From the NCBI RefSeq assembly GCF_004364175.1, contig NZ_SNZW01000011.1, forward strand, positions 868,001 to 932,000: a DNA stretch of 64,000 nt, given 5' to 3'. A program made the position numbers and the translations under genes. The stretch is from Maribacter caenipelagi. Lineage in GTDB: Bacteria; Bacteroidota; Bacteroidia; Flavobacteriales; Flavobacteriaceae. Shown here one piece after another: positions 48,523-57,357 of the stretch. The notes below the pieces were generated by a model. That model worked only from the letters and a program-made list of their open reading frames with translations, made no database searches and was not told the origin of the DNA. The first letter of the stretch is position 1, and the number at the start of each line of letters is the position of its first letter.

Positions 48523-49356
48523 ATGACAATGATAAAAAAGATTTTTGATTTTTATCTTGATGCTAGTATACATGTTGCTTTGGCGATATTTAGCTTGGTT
48601 CATGTAACTGCGCTGACCTTAAACATAAGTGTACCTTTAGAACTCTATTGTTTTATTTTTTTCGGATCTATTAGCTGTTATAATTTTGTAAAATTTGGAG
48701 TAGAGGCAGAGAAGTATATTCTTGTCACAAATACATATCAAAAAAACATTCAATTTTTTAGTCTTGGATGTTTACTTGTTGCAGGGTATCAATTGTTTTT
48801 TTTACCTGAACGAATTTTTATTGTTTTACTTGTATTGGTCGCAAATACGGGTCTTTATGCATTGCCCATTTTACCTAAGCACAAAAATTTCAGAAGCTTT
48901 AGTGGATTGAAGATTTTAATTGTGGCAGCTGTTTGGGCTGGTACAACGGTAGTGTTGCCGGCATTTTCTGCCCTAGAAACTATATCTTGGAACGTAAAGG
49001 TTGAGACGGCACAGCGTTTTCTGTTTGTGCTGATTTTATTGGTGCCTTTTGAAATCAGGGATTTGAAATATGATAGTGCATCTCTTAAGACCTTGCCACA
49101 AAGGGTAGGGGTGAAGGGAACTAAAATGATTGGGTATTGCTGGACAATACTTTTTTATGCCGGCACATTTTTAAAAACAGATCTTGATGTTGCTCACATT
49201 ACTGTGAAAACGATTCTATTTATAGTATTAATGTTGATGGTCTATAAAACAAAACTAAATCAACATAAATACTTTTCATCTTTTTGGGTAGAAGCAATTC
49301 CGTTATTATGGTGGTTTCTATTTATTATAAATAAGAACTATTTTATTTTGCTTTAG
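48523..49356 (+). CDS. UbiA-like integral membrane protein with a degenerate first Asp motif
   Basis: A 277-residue membrane protein with about eight or nine helices. The second prenyltransferase motif is visible near residues 185-200 (FEIRDLKYDSASLKTLPQRVG), matching the UbiA pattern DxxxD-x-KTLPxRxG. The usual first Asp-rich motif (NDxxDxxxD) is replaced by YNFVKFGVE, so the second half of the Mg-diphosphate site is weak. It may be inactive or use another substrate. An in-frame ATG lies 6 nt inside (48529). The gene stands alone and its 3' end overlaps the convergent anti-sigma gene by 14 nt. Confidence 0.7.
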   Translation: MTMIKKIFDFYLDASIHVALAIFSLVHVTALTLNISVPLELYCFIFFGSISCYNFVKFGVEAEKYILVTNTYQKNIQFFSLGCLLVAGYQLFFLPERIFIVLLVLVANTGLYALPILPKHKNFRSFSGLKILIVAAVWAGTTVVLPAFSALETISWNVKVETAQRFLFVLILLVPFEIRDLKYDSASLKTLPQRVGVKGTKMIGYCWTILFYAGTFLKTDLDVAHITVKTILFIVLMLMVYKTKLNQHKYFSSFWVEAIPLLWWFLFIINKNYFILL

Positions 49357-49573
49357 AACAAGTTTCTTTCATTTTTTTCTTTTCTTCTTCAGATAGAACA
49401 GCAAGTCTAGCTTGATTGCAAAGAGAGGTTAATTTAGTATTGTCTTTACTGTGCTTTGCACAGGCTTTACACATTAGTAAATGGAACTTTAATTTTATTT
49501 TTTCCCAACTAGAAGCTTCTTCGTATTGGGCTTTATCGCAAATATTTGCTGCCTTTTCACATGAAATCATCAT
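49343..49573 (-). CDS. Small ZAS-type anti-sigma factor
   Basis: A 76-residue cytoplasmic protein. I use the ATG at 49573, 2 nt after the sigma gene stop; the frame is open to 49600 but would overlap the sigma gene. The zinc anti-sigma signature H-x3-C-x2-C is read as His31, Cys35 and Cys38 (FHLLMCKACAKH), with further cysteines at 5, 12 and near 52. There is no membrane segment, so it is a free ZAS domain rather than a transmembrane anti-sigma factor. It should bind the ECF sigma encoded just upstream, possibly in a redox- or zinc-dependent way. Confidence 0.78.
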   Translation of the reverse strand: MMISCEKAANICDKAQYEEASSWEKIKLKFHLLMCKACAKHSKDNTKLTSLCNQARLAVLSEEEKKKMKETCSKAK

Positions 49574-49575
49574 AA

Positions 49576-50130
49576 CTAAAACCAATTTTGATTTAAACAA
49601 CCCATTAAGCCTGTTCTTGCTCTATGTATCATTACCCAAAGATTAGACGCATTAATTCCTAAAGCATTACAAATGTCTTCAGTTTCCATTCCTTCAATCG
49701 TTTTCATGGTAAAAACTTGAGCTTGCTTTTTAGGTAATTTAGAAATACAATTTTGAATGGCAAGACCCAATTCTTCGTTCTCTAGAGCATCATTTTCAAA
49801 ATTACTATTTGGGTCGGCAATGCGTTCTTCTAGCCAATCACCTTCGGCATCGGTCTGTGAACTATAGCTCATACGTATCTCTGCTTTTCCCTTTTTTGAA
49901 TTAATTTTGCGATAGTGGTCAATGACCTTACGTTTTAGAATTGCAATTAGCCATGTTCGCTCTGCAGCATCACCTTTAAAATTTTTGGCAGATTTTAACC
50001 CCGCTATAAAAGTGTCTTGTACAAGGTCTTTTGCGATTTCAGCATCGCTTACCCTAGTTACGGCATAATTGAACAGGTAATCTGCATATAGATCTATCCA
50101 CTTGTCAGGATTGAGGTTGTTTGCTTCCAT
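49576..50130 (-). CDS. ECF-type RNA polymerase sigma factor
   Basis: A 184-residue sigma-70 family ECF factor. Region 2 reads DLVQDTFIAGLKSAKNF then RTWLIAILKRKVIDHYRK (about 38-80). Region 4 reads LPKKQAQVFTMKTIEGM and then a DNA-binding helix-turn-helix LGINASNLWVMIHRAR (about 130-175). There is no C-terminal extension. The small ZAS anti-sigma gene follows with a 2-nt gap. The target promoter set cannot be given; a -7-like TACTTTTG lies upstream on the minus strand at 50147-50154. Confidence 0.95.
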   Translation of the reverse strand: MEANNLNPDKWIDLYADYLFNYAVTRVSDAEIAKDLVQDTFIAGLKSAKNFKGDAAERTWLIAILKRKVIDHYRKINSKKGKAEIRMSYSSQTDAEGDWLEERIADPNSNFENDALENEELGLAIQNCISKLPKKQAQVFTMKTIEGMETEDICNALGINASNLWVMIHRARTGLMGCLNQNWF

Positions 50131-50146
50131 TTTTTATTCTGCATTT

Positions 50147-50154
50147 CAAAAGTA
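50147..50154 (-). promoter_or_regulatory. Candidate -7 element for the ECF sigma gene
   Basis: TACTTTTG on the minus strand, 16 nt before the sigma ATG, fits TAnnTTTG. It lies back to back with a TATTTTTG on the plus strand (50177-50184) that may serve the rhodanese gene. No clear -33 TTG for either. Confidence 0.4.
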
Positions 50155-50176
50155 ATAGAATTTTAGCTATTATGTT

Positions 50177-50184
50177 TATTTTTG
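50177..50184 (+). promoter_or_regulatory. Candidate -7 element for the rhodanese gene
   Basis: TATTTTTG fits TAnnTTTG and lies 18 nt before the ATG at 50203. A -33 element is not clear. Confidence 0.35.
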
Positions 50185-50202
50185 GTTGTAAACGACATTA
50201 TC

Positions 50203-50553
50203 ATGAAAAAAATGCTTTTGACCGTACTGTTAATAAGTACTCAGTTTGCTATAGGTCAAATAGAATCTAAGCCGATTAGTGAGTTTACCAGTTTTGACGA
50301 GTCTAAAGAAATTTTGCTAGATGTAAGAACGCCGGCAGAGTTTGAGGCAGGTTGTATTGTCGGAGCCATTAATATTGATTGGTTTTCGGATGACTTCAAT
50401 CAGCAAATACAAGATATTGATAAAAACAAAAAAATCTTCGTTTACTGTAAAATGGGGGGTAGAAGTTTAAAGTCTCAAGAAAGATTAGCAGCGCTTGGGT
50501 TTAAGAATGTTGTTAATTTAGAAGGTGGGTATGACGCTTATTCTAGTAACTAA
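50203..50553 (+). CDS. Exported rhodanese-like domain protein
   Basis: A 116-residue protein from the ATG at 50203 (an in-frame ATG/GTG at 50182 would add a short leader). A signal peptide ends near FAIGQ, so it is probably periplasmic. A single rhodanese domain follows, with the LDVRTPAEFEAGCIVGAINI strand-helix and the active-site loop YCKMGGRS, catalytic Cys82. The loop is a typical 6-residue sulfurtransferase loop. The substrate is unknown. It is divergent from the sigma operon and convergent with the response regulator gene. Confidence 0.93.
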   Translation: MKKMLLTVLLISTQFAIGQIESKPISEFTSFDESKEILLDVRTPAEFEAGCIVGAINIDWFSDDFNQQIQDIDKNKKIFVYCKMGGRSLKSQERLAALGFKNVVNLEGGYDAYSSN

Positions 50554-50563
50554 TATAAGCCAT

Positions 50564-50962
50564 TTATAATTCTGCAAGAATTTTAGTCAATTGGTTATCT
50601 CTTATCGGTTTTACGATGTAGTCTGCTACTTCCTTTATGTTTTTTGTTTTTTCAAAATCAACTAAGTCTACAGACGATGATAGAATATATATCGTTATTT
50701 TTTTGGTAACTTTTGGTATTAATTTTATGTATTCGTCCATGAATTTGTAACCATCCATAACCGGCATATTTACATCTAAAAAAACTACATCGGGTAATAT
50801 ATCGTGGTTGTCAATGTTTATATTAAAAAAGTTCATTGCTTCTGCCCCATCGGTAAAAGGCATGATATTACCAACAGAGTTATGAGCTTGTAAGGTATGA
50901 AGAATGGTGTATTGAAATACTTCGTCATCATCTATTACGCAAACTTGAATATTGTTGTCCAT
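50564..50962 (-). CDS. Single-domain response regulator
   Basis: A 132-residue receiver domain without output domain. The acidic pocket is DDDE at 11-14, the phospho-acceptor is Asp63 in VFLDVNMP, the Ser/Thr position is in YILSSS and the Lys is in DYIVKPI. It lies 4 nt downstream of the eight-PAS kinase gene and is probably its direct partner. With no output domain it should act by protein contact or as a phosphate relay or sink. Confidence 0.95.
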   Translation of the reverse strand: MDNNIQVCVIDDDEVFQYTILHTLQAHNSVGNIMPFTDGAEAMNFFNINIDNHDILPDVVFLDVNMPVMDGYKFMDEYIKLIPKVTKKITIYILSSSVDLVDFEKTKNIKEVADYIVKPIRDNQLTKILAEL

Positions 50963-50966
50963 CTTT

Positions 50967-53900
50967 TTAATTTAAAATGATAAAAAATGATGTGCCGACG
51001 TCAACTTTACTTTCTGCTGAAATCGAACCTCCCATGGCAGCTATTTGTGCCTTGGTTAAAAAAAGTCCTACACCCTTTGCATCTGGGTGTTTGTGAAATA
51101 CTTTGTTAAGTCCGAATAATTTGTGACCATTACTTTTCATATCTATACCTAGCCCATTATCTTTAAACTCTAAGGTCGTTTTTCCATTAACAATATTTGA
51201 GGTAATTAAAATTTCTGGCACTCTGTTTTCAGATTTGTATTTCAGTGAATTACTGACTAAATTAAGAAAAATACTTTCTAAATAAATAGGATTGTATTTT
51301 ACATTTTTTGCTTTAGAGAAATCACATCTTATGTTGGCGTTACTTTCTATTAATTCGGCCGCTAAAATTTCTTTTGTTTTTAATAAGGTCTGTTCAAAGC
51401 AAAGTTTTTGAGTTGTCTCAACAGCGTTGTGTTTTATTGCTATTGTTTCTATTAAGGCATTTAGCGTTTCTGTTAAATGACCTATTACGATTTCGAACTT
51501 TCCAAATATCTCACCTTTTTTAGTCTCATTGTTGGCACTTTTATATATGGCTAATAATGCATTAAGATTGCTTACCGGGGATCTTAAGTTGTGTGATGTT
51601 ATATGGTTGAATTCTGCAAGTTGTTTGTTTTTAGAGGTTAGGGTAATGGTTGATTTTTCTAAATTTCTATTGGTGTCCAATATTTTTTTCTGAACTTCAA
51701 TTTGTTCGGTAATATCTTGGCTAGAACCTATTAATTCGATAACGTTGCCCTCTGAGTCTAGTATTACTTCTCCAATTAATTTTATTGATCGAATAGAATT
51801 ATCATTCTTTATGATTCTATGATGAAATTTATCAAACTTTTTTGTTTCTATTATTTTACGGCTAACATCAATCACTTTTTTGCGATCAACTGGGTGAACT
51901 CTATTTATATATGTATTGAAATTAAGTTTCGTTTCTTGATCAAAATCTAAAATTTTCAATAAATTTTCCGATTTCTCCATAACATCATTGACAATGTCCC
52001 ATTTCCAATAACCAATACTGGAGAGCTGTTCGGCGAAATTTAAAAGTTGGTTTTTTTCTAATAAATCTTGCTCTCTTTTAATACGATCTGTTACATCTTG
52101 TGCGGTGCCAATTAATTCTATTATTTTACCGTTGTTGTCTTTTACTACTTCGGCCATTAATTCTAGAGATCGAATAGTACCATCATTCAGAATAATTCGG
52201 TACAATAAAAGTGAATCGTTTTTTTTTGTTGTTACCACATTTGCTATGTGATCAGTAACTATTTTAGAATCTTCTGGATGTATTCTTGATAAAAATAAAT
52301 CCATATCTATAGGTAAACCTAGCTCAAGGTCATATATTTTATAGAGATTGTCTGACCATTTTGAGACCCCTGTATAAGGATTCCATTGCCAAGAACCCAT
52401 AGAAGCCATTTCTTCGGTAAAGGAAAGTAAGTGGTTTTTTTCTTTAAGTAATTGTTCTGTTTCTACAATATGTGTAATATCTTGGGTAGTGCCAAATAAT
52501 TCAATATTTCCATGTTCGTCTTTATAAATTTCACGTCTAACCTCTAAAGTTTTAATTTCATTATTGTCAAGCAGAATTCTATAAATAGATCTGGGTTGAT
52601 GTATTCCTTTTAATAGGTCGTCAATTACTTTTTGTACTCTGCCCTTATCGGGTGGGTAAATCATAGCTATCGCTATATCTATATTTACTTCTGAACCTGA
52701 TTCAAAACCATAAATTTTATAAAGACTTTCAGACCATTTGAAAATATTTTTACTTGGTTTCCAGACCCACATACCTAGCATTGCCATTTGCTCTGCAAGG
52801 TTTAATTGGCGGTTTATTTCAAGTAATTCTAGTTCCTTGTTTCTAGCAATAGTAATATCTTGACATATGCCAGACATTTCTAATACCTCACCTTTTTTAT
52901 TAAGAATTATTTTACCACTAGATTTAATAATTTTAACAGTGCCATCATCTAATTGAATTCTGTAGGTAGATTCTGGAAAATCTCCATTTTGCATTGCGTT
53001 GGTTAGGTTGGTAACCACCGTTTCCCTATCTTCTTCATGAACGTAATTAATGTAAGTTTCAAAAGTTAAAGGTTTGTTTTTATCATGACCGTAAATTGCA
53101 TGAAGATTTTCTGACCAATAAACAGTGTTTTTTGCAGTGTCCCATTGCCAATGCCCTATCATAGCCATTTTTTCGGCTATACTCAATCGCTGGTTTTTTT
53201 GCGAAAGCTCTAACTCTTTAGTTTCATTTCTTGAAATATCCAAGCAAGTGCCAAGTAATTCTAGTTGACCGTCATTTAGGTTTCTTGTTACTTTGCCTAT
53301 AATTTGAATTACTTTGATTTCGTTAGCGCTAACAATAATTCTATGTGTAAAGTCATAGAAGTTTTGCTCGCTAATAGATTGGTCAATTTTTTCTTTAACG
53401 AAATCTTTGTCTTCTGGGTGAATTTTATTGAAGTAAGATTCAAAAGTTAATTTATTAGTTTTAGGATGATCGAATATTTTATATAGATTGTCAGACCAGA
53501 ATACTTCATTTAATTCTGGTTTATACCTCCAATATCCCATCTGTGTAAGATGTTCGGCAAAATTAAGTAGTTGATTCTTTTCAATTAGTTTTTGTTCAAT
53601 ATCTATTTTTCTGGTTATATCTTGAGTCGTACCTATTAGTTCTACGACCGTACCATTAGAATCTGTTATGGCATCAGATATTACTTTAACAGTTCTGACA
53701 GTATTATCTTTTAATACAATGCGATGCTTAAATGTGTGAGATTTCCTGTTGTTTATTATCTCTGCAAACCTTTCTTGGACCAATTCTTTATCCTCTGGAT
53801 GGATGTAGTCTTGTAAGGTTTTAAAATTTATTTTATCACCGACTTTAAAGTCGAAAATTCTATATAGATTATCTGTCCATTTAAATTCATCTTTAATGAG

Positions 53901-54749
53901 GTCTAATTGCCATGAGCCAGATTTGTTATTATTTTCTGTCAATTTTAATTGACGTTTCTTTTGTAATAGTTCTCTCTCCCGCTCTGTTTTTTCGGTGATA
54001 TCTTGGCACGTACCAACCATTTTTATGACCTCACCGATATTATCTGTAATTACTTTCCCTATAGAATTAAGAGTTTTGATCGTGCCATCTTTCAATTGAA
54101 TACGGTAGCTTGATTCAGGAAAATAATTAGTTTTTAGTGCTTGTTCAAATTTTGCAATGATCTTTTCTTTGTCATCTGGGTGTACATAACTGAGGTAGGT
54201 GTTGTATGAAACTGGGCATTCTCTATCGTGATTAAAAATCACATAAAAATTTTCTGACCATGTTAATGTGTCCGTTGCAATGTCCCATTCCCAAGAACCT
54301 GATTTTGCAAGTTTTTCAGCGTAGTTTAATTGCTTTAGTTTTTGAAGAGTGTCTGCTTGTTGAGCTTCACTTTCGGTAATATCCATAGTCACGCCATAAA
54401 TACCTGTAATTTCTATGGCTTTTTGAATTGGTTGAACCGAGGTCCGTACATGTCTTGTATTACCTTTTGCAGTTACTATTTTATAATCAATTTCAAAAGG
54501 AGTTCCATTTCTTAGTGCTTCTTGATGTGCTTGTAGAATTTGATTTTTAGAATTAGCGGACTCAATATTCCCGTAGAAATTTTCGGTAGTAGGAATATAA
54601 TCATATGATTCTTCATGGATCTCTTTTAGGGTTTCGTTCCAATCAATATGATTTTGTTGTATGTCATATTGAAATACACCCATTTTAGTAACTCTATTAG
54701 AAGTTGCCAAAATTTCATCGTGATTTGAAAGAGAGTTCCCCTTACCCAT
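50967..54749 (-). CDS. Soluble histidine kinase with eight tandem PAS/PAC units
   Basis: A 1260-residue cytoplasmic sensor kinase without signal or membrane segment. Eight PAS_3-like units with PAC ends repeat about every 127 residues (starts near 22, 149, 276, 404, 530, 657, 785 and 913). Most open with a MGxWxW or SGSWxWD strand, continue with W-S-(D/E)-N-(L/F), a Y-x-x-x-(I/V)-HP-x-D segment and a (L/I)-x-G-(T/S)-x-QD-(I/V)-T end. Then come a HisKA region (TSHNLRSPVSNL, His1053) and a HATPase domain (NLVSNSLKYKSENR, EFKDNGLGIDM, KGVGLFLTKAQIAAMGG). Units 2 and 5 are especially alike. The signal is probably small molecules, redox or light through the PAS units, unproven. The receiver gene follows after 4 nt. 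Confidence 0.95.
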   Translation of the reverse strand: MGKGNSLSNHDEILATSNRVTKMGVFQYDIQQNHIDWNETLKEIHEESYDYIPTTENFYGNIESANSKNQILQAHQEALRNGTPFEIDYKIVTAKGNTRHVRTSVQPIQKAIEITGIYGVTMDITESEAQQADTLQKLKQLNYAEKLAKSGSWEWDIATDTLTWSENFYVIFNHDRECPVSYNTYLSYVHPDDKEKIIAKFEQALKTNYFPESSYRIQLKDGTIKTLNSIGKVITDNIGEVIKMVGTCQDITEKTERERELLQKKRQLKLTENNNKSGSWQLDLIKDEFKWTDNLYRIFDFKVGDKINFKTLQDYIHPEDKELVQERFAEIINNRKSHTFKHRIVLKDNTVRTVKVISDAITDSNGTVVELIGTTQDITRKIDIEQKLIEKNQLLNFAEHLTQMGYWRYKPELNEVFWSDNLYKIFDHPKTNKLTFESYFNKIHPEDKDFVKEKIDQSISEQNFYDFTHRIIVSANEIKVIQIIGKVTRNLNDGQLELLGTCLDISRNETKELELSQKNQRLSIAEKMAMIGHWQWDTAKNTVYWSENLHAIYGHDKNKPLTFETYINYVHEEDRETVVTNLTNAMQNGDFPESTYRIQLDDGTVKIIKSSGKIILNKKGEVLEMSGICQDITIARNKELELLEINRQLNLAEQMAMLGMWVWKPSKNIFKWSESLYKIYGFESGSEVNIDIAIAMIYPPDKGRVQKVIDDLLKGIHQPRSIYRILLDNNEIKTLEVRREIYKDEHGNIELFGTTQDITHIVETEQLLKEKNHLLSFTEEMASMGSWQWNPYTGVSKWSDNLYKIYDLELGLPIDMDLFLSRIHPEDSKIVTDHIANVVTTKKNDSLLLYRIILNDGTIRSLELMAEVVKDNNGKIIELIGTAQDVTDRIKREQDLLEKNQLLNFAEQLSSIGYWKWDIVNDVMEKSENLLKILDFDQETKLNFNTYINRVHPVDRKKVIDVSRKIIETKKFDKFHHRIIKNDNSIRSIKLIGEVILDSEGNVIELIGSSQDITEQIEVQKKILDTNRNLEKSTITLTSKNKQLAEFNHITSHNLRSPVSNLNALLAIYKSANNETKKGEIFGKFEIVIGHLTETLNALIETIAIKHNAVETTQKLCFEQTLLKTKEILAAELIESNANIRCDFSKAKNVKYNPIYLESIFLNLVSNSLKYKSENRVPEILITSNIVNGKTTLEFKDNGLGIDMKSNGHKLFGLNKVFHKHPDAKGVGLFLTKAQIAAMGGSISAESKVDVGTSFFIILN

Positions 54750-55070
54750 TCTTAAATGTTGTTTAGTATATATTACGAAAAATCAAAAACAAAAAGGTTC
54801 GCCATAAAAGAGTAGTATTGTGGCTATTTAGCTACAAGGTAATTATTAAATATTTGATTTCTAGTATGTTTTGCATTTTTGTCGTTGATATGAGTAAAGA
54901 AGATTATATAAACTACATTATGCTTTACTCTTTTGTAAATCGTAGTATTTTACGCTAATAGTTGTTCGTATTTAGGTCGAGTTAATTTCAGGAGCAATCT
55001 AATTGATGCAAATGATTATAATAATAGGGTTGGTTATGTTAAAATAACCAAGAATGATGCTTATTTATAA

Positions 55071-55202
55071 ATGGAGGTAATAGATGTTGATGGCATTACC
55101 ATCTTTGAAGTTAAGGAAAAAATAATGCTAGGGTCTCGACCAGAATGTTTAAATCTTTTGAATATTTCTTCTAAACATATAGACGCCTATAGGTTGTATT
55201 GA
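55071..55202 (+). CDS. Possible small open frame or gene remnant (43 codons)
   Basis: ATG to TGA encodes a 43-residue peptide beginning MEVIDVDGITIFEVKEKI and ending in SKHIDAYRLY. The residue mix looks protein-like, with no low-complexity bias. A stop (TAA) directly precedes the ATG in frame. I recognise no family. It could be a small protein, a relic of a longer lost gene, or chance. Treat as unproven. Confidence 0.2.
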   Translation: MEVIDVDGITIFEVKEKIMLGSRPECLNLLNISSKHIDAYRLY

Positions 55203-55257
55203 ATTGATATATGTATTGTGATTAATGGTAATTATAAGGTAATATAGTTTTAAAATA

Positions 55258-55294
55258 AAAAAAAGGGAGTCGATGTAAATCGACTCCCTTTTTT
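55258..55294 (-). terminator. Terminator of the M3 peptidase gene
   Basis: AAGGGAGTCGAT, loop GTAA, ATCGACTCCCTT with flanking A and T tracts, 18 nt after the peptidase stop on the minus strand. The T run is strong on both strands, so it could also stop plus-strand transcription. Confidence 0.88.
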
Positions 55295-55311
55295 AGTTTA
55301 TAAGTAGAATA

Positions 55312-57339
55312 TTACGATTGTAATAACCCAGCTCTTTCTAACAATGCTTCCACCTTTGGTTCTGCTCCTCTAAATCTTTTATACAAGACCATAGGGTTTT
55401 CAGTACCGCCCTGAGAAAGAACGTTGTCCTTGAACTTGGTTGCTACTTCTTTATTGAAAATTCCTTTTTCTTTAAAATAAGCAAAGGCATCTGCATCTAA
55501 AACTTCTGCCCACTTATAACTGTAGTATCCAGAAGAATAGCCTCCTTGAAATATATGTGAGAATGCAGTACTCATACAAGTTTCTGGAGTTTCTGGGTAC
55601 AAACTTGTGTCTTTGAACGCTTCATCTTCATGTGCTTTAACATTGGTAATCCCTGTTGGTTCAATACCGTGCCAAGACATGTCCAATAGTCCAAAACTTA
55701 ACTGACGTAGCGTTTGCATCCCTTCTTGAAAAGTAGCTGATTCTTTTATTTTTTCAACCAGTTCCATAGGTATGGTTTCACCGGTTTCGTAATGTTTTGC
55801 AAATAACTCTAATGCTTCTTTTTCATAACACCAGTTTTCTAAAACCTGACTTGGTAATTCTACAAAGTCCCAAAATACAGATGTTCCAGATAGGCTTGGG
55901 TAGGTAGTGTTTGCTAACATACCGTGAAGACCGTGACCAAATTCATGGAATAGGGTCGTAACCTCATTAAATGTAAGTAGTGAAGGTTTACTTTTTGTGG
56001 ACGGAGTAAAGTTGCACACGTTTGATATATGCGGACGCACATTCTCGCCATTTCTTTTCCATTGACTTTTAAAAGAGGTCATCCAAGCGCCACCGCGTTT
56101 TCCTGCTCTTGGGTGAAAATCCGCATAAAATAAAGAAATGAAATTCTTATCGTTATCGTATACTCTATAGGTCTTTACCTCATCATGATATTTTTCGACA
56201 TCGGTTACTTCCTCAAAATTTAAGTCGAATAAATTTTCGGCAACTTTGAAAACCCCATTTATAACATTTTCTAACTTGAAATAAGGCTTTAATTTCTCAT
56301 CATCTAAATTAAAAAGCTCTTGCTTCAATTTTTCAGAGTAGTAACTGCTGTCCCATTTTTCAAGTCGGTCAATACCGTCTAATTTTTTTGCGAAATCCTC
56401 TAGTTGTTTAAACTCGCGTTCTGCAGCTGGTTTCGCTTTTTCCAGCAATTCGTTTAAGAAAGAATGTACTTTTTCGGGCGTTTCTGCCATACGTTCCTCT
56501 AGAACGAAATTGGCATGTGTTTTATAACCTAAAAGATTGGCACGTTCAAAACGTAATTTGGCAATTTCAAGAACGTTTTCTTGATTGTCCAGTTTATCGT
56601 TATGAAAACCTTTACTGCCAAAAGCTAGAGAAAGCTTCTTACGAAGTTCTCTATTTTTAGCATATTTCATAAAGGGTATATAGCTTGGGTAATCTAAGGT
56701 GATCATCCAGCCATCTTCTTTGCCTTTTGAAATTGCCATCTGTGCGGCAGCTTCTTTTTCGCCCTCAGGCAATCCGTCTAAATCTGCCTCATCTGTTAGA
56801 TGTAATTGATATTTGTTGGTTTCGGCAAGTACGTTTTCACCAAAAGTCAATTTAAGTTTAGCAAGCTTTGCATCTATTTCTCGTAAACGTTTCTTTTTAT
56901 CATCGGATAGATTAGCGCCGTTTCTACTGAAACTCTTGTATTTTTTATCTAATAGCGTGTTTTGCTCTACGGTAAGGTCTAAACTATCCTTTTGGTCATA
57001 CACCGCTTTTACCCTTTTAAATAGCCCTTCGTTTAAAGTGATATCATTACCAAATTCTGAAAGTAATGGAGAAATTTCTTGAGCAATTTTCTGGATCTCC
57101 TCATTTGTCTCAGCAGAATTCAAGTTGAAAAATACACTTGAGATTCGGTCTAATTGTTGACCAGAAAATTCTAATGCTTCAATAGTGTTGTCAAATGTCG
57201 GGGCATCGCTATTTTCGGCAATAGCATCAATTTCGGCTCTTGCATCTTCAATACCCTGTAAAAAAGCAGGTTTAAAATGCTCGTTTTTTATTTTTGAAAA
57301 TGGTGCCTCATCAAAAGTTGTAAGAAGTGGATTTTGCAT
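55312..57339 (-). CDS. M3-family zinc metallopeptidase (Dcp/oligopeptidase A-like)
   Basis: A 675-residue cytosolic oligopeptidase. The zinc motif is TTLFHEFGHGLHG with His465, Glu466 and His469. The third ligand is a downstream Glu in the FVELPSQVLENW helix. The YSSGYYSYKWAEVLDADAF segment near 610 is the substrate-loop signature. There is no signal peptide, so it probably trims peptides in the cytosol. Length matches Dcp/PrlC (about 680). It is followed by its own terminator and sits 18 nt from the lipoprotein gene on the same strand. Confidence 0.95.
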   Translation of the reverse strand: MQNPLLTTFDEAPFSKIKNEHFKPAFLQGIEDARAEIDAIAENSDAPTFDNTIEALEFSGQQLDRISSVFFNLNSAETNEEIQKIAQEISPLLSEFGNDITLNEGLFKRVKAVYDQKDSLDLTVEQNTLLDKKYKSFSRNGANLSDDKKKRLREIDAKLAKLKLTFGENVLAETNKYQLHLTDEADLDGLPEGEKEAAAQMAISKGKEDGWMITLDYPSYIPFMKYAKNRELRKKLSLAFGSKGFHNDKLDNQENVLEIAKLRFERANLLGYKTHANFVLEERMAETPEKVHSFLNELLEKAKPAAEREFKQLEDFAKKLDGIDRLEKWDSSYYSEKLKQELFNLDDEKLKPYFKLENVINGVFKVAENLFDLNFEEVTDVEKYHDEVKTYRVYDNDKNFISLFYADFHPRAGKRGGAWMTSFKSQWKRNGENVRPHISNVCNFTPSTKSKPSLLTFNEVTTLFHEFGHGLHGMLANTTYPSLSGTSVFWDFVELPSQVLENWCYEKEALELFAKHYETGETIPMELVEKIKESATFQEGMQTLRQLSFGLLDMSWHGIEPTGITNVKAHEDEAFKDTSLYPETPETCMSTAFSHIFQGGYSSGYYSYKWAEVLDADAFAYFKEKGIFNKEVATKFKDNVLSQGGTENPMVLYKRFRGAEPKVEALLERAGLLQS

Positions 57340-57357
57340 TTTTTATTCGTTGTAATT

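Larger units (their letters stand above)
54750..55311. other. 562-nt intergenic region, mostly featureless
   Basis: This is the only stretch over 300 nt without a clear gene. It holds the start region of the PAS kinase gene at its left, a possible 43-codon frame on the plus strand (ATG at 55071 to TGA at 55202) and the terminator of the M3 peptidase gene at its right. I see no RNA gene or repeat in it. Confidence 0.6.
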
